DNA of 34,530 nucleotides from Acidobacteriota bacterium (GCA_016184105.1 JACPDI010000025.1:1-34530), one strand, 5' to 3'. Positions 1 through 8,931 are shown, numbered from the stretch's first letter. Notes: generated by a model not told the origin, from the sequence alone. Program-made: numbers and translations.

Positions 1-51
1 CACTTGAAAGACATCCTTTGCCAAGTCCACCGCCACCGTCGTAGCATCCAT
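1..51 (-). CDS. IS110-family transposase, N-terminal 17 codons only (cut by window edge)
   Basis: Reading the minus strand from the ATG at 51-49 gives MDATTVAVDLAKDVFQV, which matches the usual start of IS110-family DEDD transposases: a beta strand ending in the first catalytic Asp, followed by A-K-D. A strong purine-rich ribosome binding site (GAGGAGG) lies just upstream of this ATG at about 57-65. The rest of the gene lies outside the window, so nothing can be said about intactness or the C-terminal serine. IS110 enzymes move their element without classical terminal inverted repeats, and a guide (bridge) RNA from the non-coding end of the element is known for this family. Family assignment is from the N-terminal motif only. 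Confidence 0.72.
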   Translation of the reverse strand, partial: MDATTVAVDLAKDVFQV

Positions 52-190
52 GTCGGCCTCCTCTTCGTTCAGCTTGTTGAACCCAAGCCTTCATCACGGC
101 ACATGATGCCGCGAATGAACGGGGAGGAGTCCATACCATCACTGCAGCCGGCGCGCTCCACGCGAAACCAGATCGCGGCGGCGTTCACGC
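1..190 (-). mobile_element. Left end of an IS110-type insertion sequence (boundary approximate)
   Basis: The transposase start at 51 leaves about 140 bases of element-proximal non-coding DNA before sequence on the plus strand begins to read as the C-terminus of a TPR/kinase protein (about 200 onward). I place the element end between about 130 and 200, but no terminal repeat marks it. In the IS110 group the non-coding stretch upstream of the transposase encodes the bridge RNA, so 52-190 is where such an RNA would lie here. I did not identify its loops. Confidence 0.45.
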
Positions 191-199
191 GCGGCTCGC

Positions 200-346
200 G
201 GGGTCCGGCGTGGCTTCTGGAACACCGCGTTCTTCTCCCGCACGGATTCGTGGGTGGCGCCATTGCGCGCGGAACCCGCCTTCAACGAGCTGACGACCCG
301 GGCGAGAGAACGGATGCGGGCATTTGACATGGAAATACGGGCATGA
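200..346 (+). pseudogene. C-terminal remnant of a TPR/Ser-Thr kinase-type protein, truncated by the IS110 element
   Basis: A plus-strand frame ending at TGA 344-346 reads GFWNTAFFSRTDSWVAPL followed by R-A-E-P-A-F and a charged helix. Aromatic residues followed by a W-x-x-P-L-R-x-x-P-x-F pattern are typical of the last TPR-like segment of bacterial kinase/TPR or adenylate-cyclase-like TPR proteins; the intact gene downstream has the related segments WVPWLAIDPSMDPLRTDARF and LDFVRRDPRFVALV. The frame has no plausible start and becomes low-complexity arginine/alanine upstream of about 200. Its stop overlaps the start of the next gene (ATGA at 343-346), as in a translationally coupled pair. I infer a tandem of two related kinase genes of which the first was mostly lost. 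Confidence 0.5.
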
Positions 347-3300
347 CCATCGGTCCCGGTACGAGGCTTGGCGCCTACGAGATCCTGAGCCTGCTTGGCG
401 CCGGCGGCATGGGCGAGGTCTACAAAGCGCGCGACACGCGCCTCGACCGCCTCGTTGCCGTCAAGCTCGTGACGGGAGGCAGTGCCGAAGCCGACGAGCG
501 CCTGCGACACGAGGCGCGCGCCGCTGCGGCGCTGAACCATCCGCACATCTGCACGATTCACGAAATCGCTGATGCCGAGAACCGCCTGTTCATCGTGATG
601 GAGCACGTGCAGGGCCGGCTGCTCTCGGAGCTGGCAGTCGAGGGTCTGCCGCTGTCGAGCGCGCTCCGCTACGGCGCCCAGATTGCGGATGCGCTGTCGC
701 ACGCGCACGAGCGGGGCGTCGTGCACCGCGATCTGAAGAGCACGAACCTGATGGTCACCGCCGACGGCCGCGTCAAAGTGCTCGACTTCGGCATCGCGCA
801 CCGTCTTCACGTTCCGGGAGATGCGATGACCGAGCTCGTCACCACGACTCCGGAAACGGCCGCCGGCACGGTGCCGTACATGGCGCCCGAGGTGCTGCGC
901 GGCGGAACGGCCGATCACCGTAGTGACATCTGGGCTCTTGGAGTGGTACTGCACGAGTTGGCGGCTGGGAGTCGGCCCTTTCGAGGCGCGGCGACGTTCG
1001 AGATCGCCTCCTCGATTCTGCGTGACGATCCCGAGCCTCTGCCTGCCGCGCTGCCGGCGGCATACCGTGCGATCGTGAAGCGCTGTCTCGCAAAGGAGCC
1101 GGCGTTCCGATATCAAAGCGCGGGCGAGGTGCGGGCCGCACTCGAGCTGGTGGCGGCCGACGCACCAGCGGCAACAAACGCCCCGATTCTGGTTTCTCCC
1201 CCGGTCGCGGACATGTGCGAGGGCACACCCGAGAAGTCGGTCCTCGTCCTGCCATTCGCCAATCTCAGCCACGATGTCGAGGACGCGTACTTCGCCGATG
1301 GCCTGACCGACGAACTGATCACGGATCTTTCGGTCGTTCCGGACCTCCGTGTCGTTCCGGCCGCCGCCTCGTTTCGACCGAAGACCGCTAACAGGCCTCT
1401 CGCCGACATCGCTCGCGAATTCAACGTCGTGTACGTTGTCGAGGGCCGTGTTCGGAAGGCGGGTGAGACGGTCCGCATCACGGCACAGCTCGTGGACGTC
1501 TCGCGAGGCCGGACGCTCTGGGCCGACAAGTTTGCGGGGGATCTCACGGACGTGTTCGCGCTCCAAGAGCGGGTCTCGCAGGCGATTGCGGGCGCGCTGC
1601 AGCTTCGACTGCGGCCGCCTCAAAGGGCGCCGAAGCCCGAAGCCGCCGATGCCTACCTGAGGGGCCGGCACTACGCGCGACAGGCCACCACGGCCGGTCT
1701 GCGCAGCGCGCTCGAGTGGTTCGAACTGGCAACGAACAGGGACCCGGAGTACGGAGCGGCGTTTGCCGCCGCCGCCGAGATGTACGTGAAGCTCACCATG
1801 GCATGGGACGCACGGCCGGCGCGCGATGCCATGGCCCGGGCGCTGGCCGCCGCCGAGCGGGCGCTGCAACTGGCGCCGACCTTGTCGGAAGCGCACCTCG
1901 CCCGCGCCCTGGTCGCGACCTTCTTCGAGTGGGACATCGCCCGCGCGGAATCGGCCTTCCGTGAGGCGCTGCGGCTGAACCCCAACTCCGCTGTGGCCCA
2001 CAACCACTACGGCGCGGCGATGATGTGGCTCGATACCCGCTGCGCCGAGGCGCTCGATCACGCGTCGCGCGCCATCGCCCTTGATCCGACGGATCCCTGG
2101 TTCCAGGTCGAGCTGGTATGGGTGCACATATGGAGCCGCGCATTCGATCGCGCGGTCGATCACGCCCGTCAAGTGGTCGAGTTCCACCCCTTCTACGGCT
2201 ATGCCCATTTCGCGTTGGGCTGCGCCCTGGCAATGCGGTTTTCCCCGGAGGCGATCGCCAGCCTGCAGCGCTCGATCGAGCTCGACGGCCGGGCGGCCCA
2301 CCACGTGGCGCTGCTCGGGTTCTGCCACGCGCTTGCCGGCGCGCGAGGGGAAGCGCTTTCCTGCCTGAGGGAACTCGAGACGCTGGAACAAGGTGGCAGC
2401 AACATCGCGGCCTGGAAGCTGTATCTGTATGCCGGCCTCGGCGATGCCGAAGGGGCGTTGCGGTCGCTCGAGACGGCAATCACACAGCGCATCAGCGCCA
2501 CCGTATTCATGGTGAGCAGTCCATGCCTGGATTTTGTCCGGCGCGATCCGCGCTTCGTCGCGCTCGTGCACCGAATGGGGCTCGGCCATCTTGCCGATCG
2601 CACATGGGCGGTCGAATGGCGGCCGGCCGCCGCAAATCCAGCGGGATCGGCAATCCGGTCTCTCGCCGTGCTCCCGCTCGTCAATTTGTCACGGGACAGC
2701 GGCGAAGACTATTTCGCCGACGGCATGACCGAGGCGCTCATCGCGAACCTCGCGCGAATCGGCGCGCTGCGCGTCATCTCGCGGACGTCGATCATGCAGT
2801 ACAAGGATGCCCGCAAGCCGCTGCCGCAGATCGCGCGGGAGCTGAACGTCGATGCCATCGTTGAAGGCTCGGCGCTGCGGGCCGACGGCCGCATCCGCAT
2901 CACCGCCCAGTTGATCCACGCGGCCAGCGACACGCACCTGTGGGCCGGGAGCTACGAGCGCGACCTGCGCGACGTCCTCGCCCTCCAGAGCGACGTGGCA
3001 CGAGCCATTGCGCAGGAGATCCGCATCCAGGTGACGCCGCAGGAGCAGGCGCGTCTTGCCGCCGTTCGCCAGGTCGATCCGGACGTCTACGCGCTGTACC
3101 TTCAGGGCCGCTACTACTGGAACCGCGCGGGGGAAGCCCGCTTCCGCCACAGCATCGAGTATTTCGAGCAGGCGATTGCACGCGATCCGAACTACGCGCC
3201 TGCACACGCGGGCGTCGCCGACTACTACAACGTCCTTGCCTGGTTCGGCTGGGCGCGCCCGCACGACGTCGTGCCGAAAGCGAAGGCCGCGGCACGGCGT

Positions 3301-6300
3301 GCGCTCGACCTCGACGACACTCTCGTCGAAGCACATGCGGCACTCGGCTATACGGCCATCTATTACGACTGGGACTGGGATGGGGCGGAGCGGGAGCTGA
3401 AACGGGCCATCGATCTCAATCCCGGATATGCGATGGCGCATCAGTACCAGGCCTGGTATTTCGGCATGCATGGACGAATGGCGGAATCGATTGCCGCAAG
3501 CGAGCGCGCACGCACGCTCGATCCGCTCTCTGTTCTGCTGAACGTCGCCGTCGGGCAGCAATACTTCCTCGCACGCGATTACGATCGCGCCCTCGCGCAG
3601 TTTCAGCACGCGCTCGAAATGGACCCGAACGCCGCGGTCGCGCGCTGGTCGCTCGCGTGGGTGTACCTCCAGCAGCGGCGATTCGACGACGCGATCCGCG
3701 AACTGGAGAAGGTCCTGAACCTCACGGGTGAAGAGTTCCTGCCTTGGCTGGGGTATGCCTACGCGCTCGCTCGCGTCGAGGAGAAGGCGCGCGGGGTGCT
3801 CGAGACGTTGCTGTCGAAGGCGGCTCGCACCTACGTCCCGCCCGACGACATCGGGCGAATCTACGTGGCGCTCGGCGACGCCGACATGGCGTTCGAGTGG
3901 CTCGATCGAGCGGTTCACGAACGCAGCGGCTGGGTACCGTGGCTGGCAATCGACCCCAGCATGGATCCCTTGCGGACCGACGCGCGCTTCGCGGCGCTCC
4001 TGCGGCGCGTCGGTCTGAAAGAAAGTGAATCGAGGTCGCCGATCCAGTCCCTCCTCGCTCCAGTCCGCGCGCAGCCGACGGTCGGCCGTGCGGCCGACCG
4101 CGCAGCCTTGCAGGCCGCCTTCGACGTGGTCGCGAGCGGCCTCGGCCTCCTCGTCGGCATCGCCGGCGAGCCCGGTCTCGGCAAGACGACGCTCGTGGAG
4201 GACTTCCTGACGGACCTCCGCCGCGAGGGGCGCGCCTGCACCGTGGCCCGCGGACGATGCTCCGAGCGGCTGGCCGGGACCGAGGCCTATCTTCCCGTGC
4301 TGGAGGCGTTGGACAGCCTGGCTCGCTCCGATGGGCAGCACGCGGCCCTGCTCCGCACCGTCGCGCCCACCTGGCACGCGCAGGTCGCGCCGCTGAAACC
4401 GGAAGATTTTTCGGGCAACTATCCGATCGCCGACGTGAAGAGCGCCTCGCAGGAGCGCCTCAAGCGCGAGTTCGTGGCCTTTCTCCGCGAGGCTGGCCGG
4501 CTCCAGCCGCTCGTTCTGTTCCTCGACGACGTGCACTGGGCTGACGCGTCCACCGTGGACGCGCTCTCGTACCTCGCCGCCCACTTCGACACAACGCGCG
4601 CGTTCGTGATCGTCACCTATCGTCCCGCGGATCTCGCGCTCGCGAAGCACCCGTTCGCCGCGCTGAAGCTGGAGCTGCAGGCCAAGGGAACCGGGCGCGA
4701 TCTGCCCGTGAGCTTTCTCACGCGGGACGATGTGGCCGGCTACCTGGATCTCCTGTTTCCGGACCACTGCTTTCAGGCGTCGTTCGCATCGCTCGTCCAC
4801 GACAAGACCGAAGGCAATCCGCTGTTCATGACGGACCTCCTGCGCTATCTGCGCGACCGCGGCGTCATCGCGCGCATCGACGGGCGCTGGGCGCTCACCG
4901 CGGAGCTCCCCGGCATCGAACGCGAGGTGCCAGCCACGGTCCTGGCAATGATCCAGCGGACGGTCGATCGCCTCGATGACAAGGACCGTCGGCTCTTGAC
5001 GGCTGCCAGCGTGCAGGGCACGGACTTTCAAGCGGCCGTGATCGCTCGGGCGCTCGGCGCCGACGCCGCCGATATCGAGGAACAGCTGGAGTCGATCGCG
5101 CGGGTCCATGCGCTGGTGCGGCTGGTGCGCGACGAAGAACTGCCGGATCGCAGTGTGACGCGCCGATACCGGTTCGTGCACACGCTGTACCAAAACGTCC
5201 TCTATGGGTCGCTCGCGCCCGCGCGGCTGACGGCGCTGAGTCGTGCCGTCGCCAACGGGTTGATCGCGTTTCATGGAGTCGACACTCCCGCGTTGGCCTC
5301 CGAGCTCGCATGTCTTTTCGAGGCGGGACGCGATTTCGATCGCGCGGCGCGGTACTTCCACGTCGCGGCCCGGCAGGCCGGCGGGCTGTCGGCAAATCAG
5401 GAGGTTGTCGCGCTCGCAGGCCGCGGTCTCGCGGCACTCACAGCGCTCCCGGAGGGCGCCGAACGGTGTGAGCGCGAGCTCCAGCTGCTCCTGACGCAGG
5501 GCACGGCGCAAACCGCCCTGCACGGCTGGTCGGCGTCCGACGTCGAAGAGACGTTCCGCCGCGCGGAGAAGCGATCCGCTGACGTCGGCGAAACACCGGC
5601 GCTCTTCCATGCCGTCTGGGGCGTGTTCGCCTACCACTATGTCGCCGGTCATTTTCAGGCCGCGCTCGACACGGCGAGACAGCTCGTGCATCTGGCGGTC
5701 CGGCTCGACAGCCCGGTCTGCCAACTCCACGCACACTGGGCGACAGGGGCGACCTCCCACAGCATGGGGGACTTCTCCACCGCCGTACAGGCGTTGGAAC
5801 GCAGTCTGCGGTTCGAGGTCGGCCACGACCGGCGCGAGGTTGCAGTCGAGTACGGTCAGGATCCCGTCTGCGGGGTGAAGGCCTATCTTGAAACCGCACT
5901 GACGCTGCTCGGTTTTCCAGAGCGGGCGATGTCGCTCGGTCGCGAGGCTGTCGAGGCCGCGCGCGCATTGAACCATCCGTTTTCCCTGGCATACACCCAG
6001 ATGCTCTCGGCGCACGCGCACCTGCTGCGTGACGACATGGAGGGCGCGCTCTCGCTCGCCCGGGAAGCCAAGGCGAGCGCCGACCGGCACGACTTCGGGG
6101 TGTTCCAGCGGTTTGTTCCAGCGGTGACGGCGATCGCCGAGTACAACCTCGGCAACCGCGCGGCACTCCTGGAACTCGACGCCCGCGTGGCAGAAATGAC
6201 GGTCGCCGGAGTCGCCTTGCACAGAACGGGCTATCGGGCCTGGCTGGCGGAGGCGTACGCGACCGAGGGACACCTCGATCGCGCTCTCGAACACACTGAA

Positions 6301-6627
6301 CGCGCGAGTCAGGAGGCCGAAGAACATCGCGAAGGTCTGTACCTGTCGCAGATCGTGCGAATCAAAGGGGACATTCTCCGGCGCCTGTCCGACACGGCAG
6401 GTGCCGAAGCGTGCTACCGGGACGCCATAGGAATTGCACAACGCCAGCGGGCGAAGCTATTCGAGCTGCGGGCAGCCATCGGTCTTGCCGATCTCCTGAA
6501 AGACGTGGGGCGGGGAATAGAGGCGCGCGCGCTGGTGGGCGGCATCTATGTCTGGTTCACAGAAGGATTCGAGACGGTCGACCTGCGCCGAGCGCGCGCG
6601 CTGCTGGACGATCTCGGGCGACGCTGA
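343..6627 (+). CDS. Giant Ser/Thr protein kinase with two TolB-like domains, TPR arrays and an AAA ATPase module
   Basis: 2094 residues. The N-terminal 270 residues are a complete Hanks-type kinase: Gly-rich loop GAGGMGEVYKAR (19-30), Lys41, Glu57, HRD at 128-130, DFG at 148-150, APE at 181-183. Residues about 295-425 and 769-905 are two related TolB-N/FlgO-like domains (LPFANLS...YFADGLTDELI and LPLVNLS...YFADGMTEALI), each followed by TPR repeats (about 425-765 and 905-1225). An AAA/ORC-like ATPase follows, with Walker A GEPGLGKT at 1275-1282 and Walker B LFLDDVHWAD around 1394-1401. The last 450 residues are again helical TPR-like repeats. No membrane segment is evident, so it is probably cytoplasmic. 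The start at 343 overlaps the stop of an upstream remnant. The combination resembles signalling proteins that pair a kinase with MalT/SARP-like ATPase-TPR modules; the substrate is unknown. Confidence 0.93.
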   Translation: MTIGPGTRLGAYEILSLLGAGGMGEVYKARDTRLDRLVAVKLVTGGSAEADERLRHEARAAAALNHPHICTIHEIADAENRLFIVMEHVQGRLLSELAVEGLPLSSALRYGAQIADALSHAHERGVVHRDLKSTNLMVTADGRVKVLDFGIAHRLHVPGDAMTELVTTTPETAAGTVPYMAPEVLRGGTADHRSDIWALGVVLHELAAGSRPFRGAATFEIASSILRDDPEPLPAALPAAYRAIVKRCLAKEPAFRYQSAGEVRAALELVAADAPAATNAPILVSPPVADMCEGTPEKSVLVLPFANLSHDVEDAYFADGLTDELITDLSVVPDLRVVPAAASFRPKTANRPLADIAREFNVVYVVEGRVRKAGETVRITAQLVDVSRGRTLWADKFAGDLTDVFALQERVSQAIAGALQLRLRPPQRAPKPEAADAYLRGRHYARQATTAGLRSALEWFELATNRDPEYGAAFAAAAEMYVKLTMAWDARPARDAMARALAAAERALQLAPTLSEAHLARALVATFFEWDIARAESAFREALRLNPNSAVAHNHYGAAMMWLDTRCAEALDHASRAIALDPTDPWFQVELVWVHIWSRAFDRAVDHARQVVEFHPFYGYAHFALGCALAMRFSPEAIASLQRSIELDGRAAHHVALLGFCHALAGARGEALSCLRELETLEQGGSNIAAWKLYLYAGLGDAEGALRSLETAITQRISATVFMVSSPCLDFVRRDPRFVALVHRMGLGHLADRTWAVEWRPAAANPAGSAIRSLAVLPLVNLSRDSGEDYFADGMTEALIANLARIGALRVISRTSIMQYKDARKPLPQIARELNVDAIVEGSALRADGRIRITAQLIHAASDTHLWAGSYERDLRDVLALQSDVARAIAQEIRIQVTPQEQARLAAVRQVDPDVYALYLQGRYYWNRAGEARFRHSIEYFEQAIARDPNYAPAHAGVADYYNVLAWFGWARPHDVVPKAKAAARRALDLDDTLVEAHAALGYTAIYYDWDWDGAERELKRAIDLNPGYAMAHQYQAWYFGMHGRMAESIAASERARTLDPLSVLLNVAVGQQYFLARDYDRALAQFQHALEMDPNAAVARWSLAWVYLQQRRFDDAIRELEKVLNLTGEEFLPWLGYAYALARVEEKARGVLETLLSKAARTYVPPDDIGRIYVALGDADMAFEWLDRAVHERSGWVPWLAIDPSMDPLRTDARFAALLRRVGLKESESRSPIQSLLAPVRAQPTVGRAADRAALQAAFDVVASGLGLLVGIAGEPGLGKTTLVEDFLTDLRREGRACTVARGRCSERLAGTEAYLPVLEALDSLARSDGQHAALLRTVAPTWHAQVAPLKPEDFSGNYPIADVKSASQERLKREFVAFLREAGRLQPLVLFLDDVHWADASTVDALSYLAAHFDTTRAFVIVTYRPADLALAKHPFAALKLELQAKGTGRDLPVSFLTRDDVAGYLDLLFPDHCFQASFASLVHDKTEGNPLFMTDLLRYLRDRGVIARIDGRWALTAELPGIEREVPATVLAMIQRTVDRLDDKDRRLLTAASVQGTDFQAAVIARALGADAADIEEQLESIARVHALVRLVRDEELPDRSVTRRYRFVHTLYQNVLYGSLAPARLTALSRAVANGLIAFHGVDTPALASELACLFEAGRDFDRAARYFHVAARQAGGLSANQEVVALAGRGLAALTALPEGAERCERELQLLLTQGTAQTALHGWSASDVEETFRRAEKRSADVGETPALFHAVWGVFAYHYVAGHFQAALDTARQLVHLAVRLDSPVCQLHAHWATGATSHSMGDFSTAVQALERSLRFEVGHDRREVAVEYGQDPVCGVKAYLETALTLLGFPERAMSLGREAVEAARALNHPFSLAYTQMLSAHAHLLRDDMEGALSLAREAKASADRHDFGVFQRFVPAVTAIAEYNLGNRAALLELDARVAEMTVAGVALHRTGYRAWLAEAYATEGHLDRALEHTERASQEAEEHREGLYLSQIVRIKGDILRRLSDTAGAEACYRDAIGIAQRQRAKLFELRAAIGLADLLKDVGRGIEARALVGGIYVWFTEGFETVDLRRARALLDDLGRR

Positions 6628-6629
6628 CG

Positions 6630-6815
6630 CTACGACTTCTTGGCGCGAGCCGCACGACCGCGCGACCGGATCCGCTCGGCGAGCTGCCGGCCCGACATCT
6701 TCTCGTAAACACGTGCCTCGCCTCAGGCCAACGGATCAAAGCCCGCCTGCACGTCGGCACGAAGCTGCTCCCGCGCCTGGTCGCGCTCCGCCGGGAGCTG
6801 TAGTGCCTCGCGAAC
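6630..6815 (-). pseudogene. Decayed ParD-like (ribbon-helix-helix) antitoxin, C-terminal part with an internal stop
   Basis: On the minus strand this reads REQLRADVQAGFDPLA, a TGA stop, then GEARVYEKMSGRQLAERIRS and a basic tail ending K-K-S-stop at 6630-6632. The pattern L-R-x-D-(I/V)-Q-A-G-x-D-x-L-x-x-G-E plus a following charged helix is that of ParD/CopG-type antitoxin C-termini, where the position occupied by the stop normally holds Asp, Glu or Arg. The DNA-binding ribbon-helix-helix at the N-terminus is absent. I conclude it is a degraded antitoxin gene; the family call rests on about 45 residues. Confidence 0.45.
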
Positions 6816-6839
6816 ACACGTCGCCGGCTGTTTCGTACT

Positions 6840-6905
6840 GCCCGCTGCGACCTGTCCCACAGGTACAGCTCCTCGAGATCGGCCTCGGCGTTCCTGGCGA
6901 CTACC
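6840..6905 (-). pseudogene. Possible ParE-like toxin fragment
   Basis: A minus-strand frame reads VVARNAEADLEELYLWDRSQ, resembling the first helix of ParE/RelE toxins (x-x-A-E-A-D-L-x-E-L-Y-x-W). It has no start codon in a sensible place and merges into arginine-rich nonsense. In normal loci parD precedes parE, whereas here the ParE-like piece lies upstream of the ParD-like piece on the minus strand, so the two may be scrambled or of separate origin. Weak evidence. Confidence 0.3.
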
Positions 6906-6957
6906 GGGACCGGCGCCTGCGTGCGCGTATCGGCTTCGAGTGACCGGAGATCATCAC

Positions 6958-7135
6958 ATGCCTCGCGTCATCGTCTGCGATGTCAACGAAACGCTGTTGG
7001 ACGTAGAGGCGCTCGGGCCTGATTTCAAGGAGGTGTTCGGGGACGCTCGCGTCTTGCGGGACCGGTTTGCCACAGTCCTGCTTTATTCCGAGGTCGCGAC
7101 GTTGGCCGGGCCCTACAAAAAGTTCGGGGCCATTG
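6958..7135 (+). pseudogene. Truncated type II haloacid dehalogenase (HAD family), N-terminal 60 residues
   Basis: From ATG 6958 the translation MPRVIVCDVNETLLDVEAL carries the HAD motif I with the nucleophilic Asp at residue 8, followed by VFGDARVLRDRFATVLLYSE and [11 protein letters not shown]. This is the cap-domain entry typical of 2-haloacid dehalogenase type II proteins. A GGAG ribosome binding site precedes the ATG. Homology stops at about 7135, where the plus strand becomes the antisense of the convergent regulator gene. HAD type II enzymes are about 220 residues, so only the first quarter remains and the product cannot be active (motifs II-IV are missing). The frame stays open to 7611, but that extension is antisense to the regulator and is not credible protein. 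Confidence 0.7.
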
Positions 7136-8723
7136 CCCGGGTTCGTTTCAGTCCGAGCGCCGCGATGCGCGACGCCAGCGTCGTCGGGCGGAGCCCTAAC
7201 AACTCGGCCGCCCCGCCGGGGCCAGACACCCTCCCGTTGGCCTGCTCCAGCGCGCGGGAAATGCTCTCGCGCTCCAGCCGCTTCAGCTCGGCTCTTGTCA
7301 GCAGTGGCGATGCCGGCGACGTGTCGGCAGTCGAGGGCGTCGCGTTCCGCCGCGCCACCGGCTCGAGCGGGAATTGGAGCGGGCCTCCCTGCCAGACGAT
7401 CACCGCGCGCTCCACGAGATTCTGCAATTCGCGGACGTTGCCGGGCCAGTCGTGCGCGGCAAGCGAGGTCAGCTCCGGTTGCCTGACGCGTGGCACCGGC
7501 CGGTTCAATCGCCGTGCGCTCTGCGCCACGAAGTGCTGCACGAGCCGCGGAATGTCCTCACGACGCTCACGAAGCGGAGGAATCTCGACGGGGAACACGC
7601 TCAGACGATAGAAGAGATCCTGCCGGAACCGGCCCGCCTCGACTTCCCGCTTGAGGTCGCGATTGGTCGCCGCAATCACGCGGACATCGACTTTACGGGT
7701 CCTGGTATCGCCCACGCGTTCGAACTCGCGCTCCTGCAGCACGCGAAGCAGCTTCGTCTGCATCGCCAGGGGCACCTCGCCGATCTCGTCGAGGAACAGC
7801 GTTCCGCGATCGGCCAGCTCGAAGCGGCCGGGACGATCGGTCAACGCGCCGGTGAAGGCCCCCTTGACGTGCCCGAAGAACTCGCTTTCGAACAGCGTGT
7901 CCGGCACCGCGCCGCAGTTCACCTTGATGAGCGCCCGGCCCTTTCGGGTGCTGGCCTCATGGATGGCGCGCGCGACGAGCTCCTTCCCGGTCCCGCTTTC
8001 GCCGGTGATGAGCACCGACGCGTCAGTCGGGGCGACCAGTTGCACTTGCCGGAGGACTTTCTGGAGGGCCGGGCTCTCGCCGACGAAGTCGCCCATGCCG
8101 AGGGCGGCCGTGACCTCCTCTCGGAGGTAGAGGTTCTCCTCCTCGAGCTTCGCGCGAAGCACGTCGATCTCTTCGAGCGCGCGCGCGTTCGCGATGCTCA
8201 CCGCGGCGTAATCGGCGAACATGCGCAGCCACTCGAGAGCATGATCGTCGAGCTCGCCGCGATCGAACATGGCGAGCACGCCGAGGATGTCGCCCTGAAA
8301 GACGAGCGGCTGGGCCGCCGCCGTCCGAATGCCCTCGCGTTTCAGCCAGCCCGGGTCGGCCGCCCATTCTTCGTCGCCGCGGAGCCCGGTCAGCAGGAGC
8401 GGCTCGCCCGATTCGGCAACTCGACCGATCTTCCGCTCGCCGATCGCGAACCGATGGAAGGCACCATCCAGGCGGCTGTAGTCCGCCCCCGGATCGCGCG
8501 AGCCCCCCGCGCTCGCCACGAGGTGCAGCGAGCGGGACTGGTCGCGCGCTTCGGCGCGCCCGCGACACACGCTGCAGGCCTCGCCGGACGCGATGAGCCA
8601 GATTCGCGCCAGCACCACGTTCGAGCACTGCGCGATGCCGTCGGCCATCGTCCGCAGGACGTCGCTCAGCCCGCGCCGCTCGGCGGTGGCCACCATCACC
8701 CGCGGCAACTTCGCCGGATCCAT
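7113..8723 (-). CDS. Sigma54-dependent transcriptional activator with N-terminal GAF domain (NorR/FhlA-like)
   Basis: 536 residues, ATG at 8723-8721 with an AAAGGA ribosome binding site. Residues about 15-185 form a GAF sensor domain; it contains a short cysteine cluster (C33, C50, C53) next to a LHLVASAGG segment often seen in this regulator group. A coiled linker (about 185-205) leads to the AAA+ domain: Walker A GESGTGKE at 241-248, the sigma54-contact motif GAFTGA at 288-293, Walker B TLFLDE at 308-313, and the WPGNVREL segment at 426-433. A Fis-type helix-turn-helix lies at about 495-525. It is transcribed away from a DsrE/PPOX operon that has its own -24/-12 promoter, so it is most likely the activator of that operon. 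The last 7-10 residues are encoded inside the remnant of a HAD gene, so the native C-terminus may have been replaced. The ligand is unknown. Confidence 0.92.
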   Translation of the reverse strand: MDPAKLPRVMVATAERRGLSDVLRTMADGIAQCSNVVLARIWLIASGEACSVCRGRAEARDQSRSLHLVASAGGSRDPGADYSRLDGAFHRFAIGERKIGRVAESGEPLLLTGLRGDEEWAADPGWLKREGIRTAAAQPLVFQGDILGVLAMFDRGELDDHALEWLRMFADYAAVSIANARALEEIDVLRAKLEEENLYLREEVTAALGMGDFVGESPALQKVLRQVQLVAPTDASVLITGESGTGKELVARAIHEASTRKGRALIKVNCGAVPDTLFESEFFGHVKGAFTGALTDRPGRFELADRGTLFLDEIGEVPLAMQTKLLRVLQEREFERVGDTRTRKVDVRVIAATNRDLKREVEAGRFRQDLFYRLSVFPVEIPPLRERREDIPRLVQHFVAQSARRLNRPVPRVRQPELTSLAAHDWPGNVRELQNLVERAVIVWQGGPLQFPLEPVARRNATPSTADTSPASPLLTRAELKRLERESISRALEQANGRVSGPGGAAELLGLRPTTLASRIAALGLKRTRAMAPNFL

Positions 8724-8856
8724 CGTCCTTTATTTTACGGAAACTCGTTACGCAGCTCAACTAAATATCGTTATTCACGATTTATCGTTGATCGCAAATC
8801 TCAATTCTCTTGGCCTAACACCCCCAATGTCAACGAGTTAAGCGACTGGCTTGGTT
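8724..8856. promoter_or_regulatory. AT-rich divergent intergenic region with repeated TCGTTR half-sites (candidate activator sites)
   Basis: This stretch is markedly more AT-rich than its surroundings. It contains TCGTTA at 8745-8750, TCGTTA at 8768-8773, TCGTTG at 8785-8790 and the inverse CAACGA at 8831-8836, plus an inverted repeat ATCGT-N5-ACGAT at 8767-8781. They lie about 70-115 bases upstream of the -24 element, the usual distance for enhancer sites of sigma54 activators. Assignment to the divergent GAF-sigma54 regulator is inference from position. Confidence 0.4.
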
Positions 8857-8872
8857 CGGCACGCCTTCTGCC
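8857..8872 (+). promoter_or_regulatory. Sigma54 (-24/-12) promoter of the DsrE/PPOX operon
   Basis: The sequence CGGCACGCCTTCTGCC matches the sigma54 consensus (TGGCAC-N5-TTGC): GG at 8858-8859 and GC at 8870-8871 are separated by exactly 10 bases. Transcription would start near 8883, about 50 bases before the DsrE-like ATG. The divergent gene encodes a sigma54 activator, which independently supports the call. Confidence 0.82.
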
Positions 8873-8931
8873 TTGGGACGTTGCACAACCCAGTCGGTAA
8901 CCAACAACCTCAAGTCTCTTAGGAGTGTCCC

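Noticed and set aside
4-327. 107-codon plus-strand frame at the left edge
   Set aside because: It covers the antisense of the IS110 transposase start and a different frame of the kinase remnant; no recognisable protein.
139-2589. Long minus-strand open frame opposite the kinase
   Set aside because: It is antisense to a clear kinase/TPR protein and has arginine/histidine/glycine-rich composition typical of shadow frames in GC-rich DNA.
2689-6441. 1250-codon minus-strand open frame
   Set aside because: Antisense to the TPR/AAA part of the kinase; no domain or motif, composition of a shadow frame.
7113-7611. HAD gene continuing to 7611
   Set aside because: Similarity stops at about 7135; the rest of the open frame is antisense to the Fis/AAA part of the regulator.
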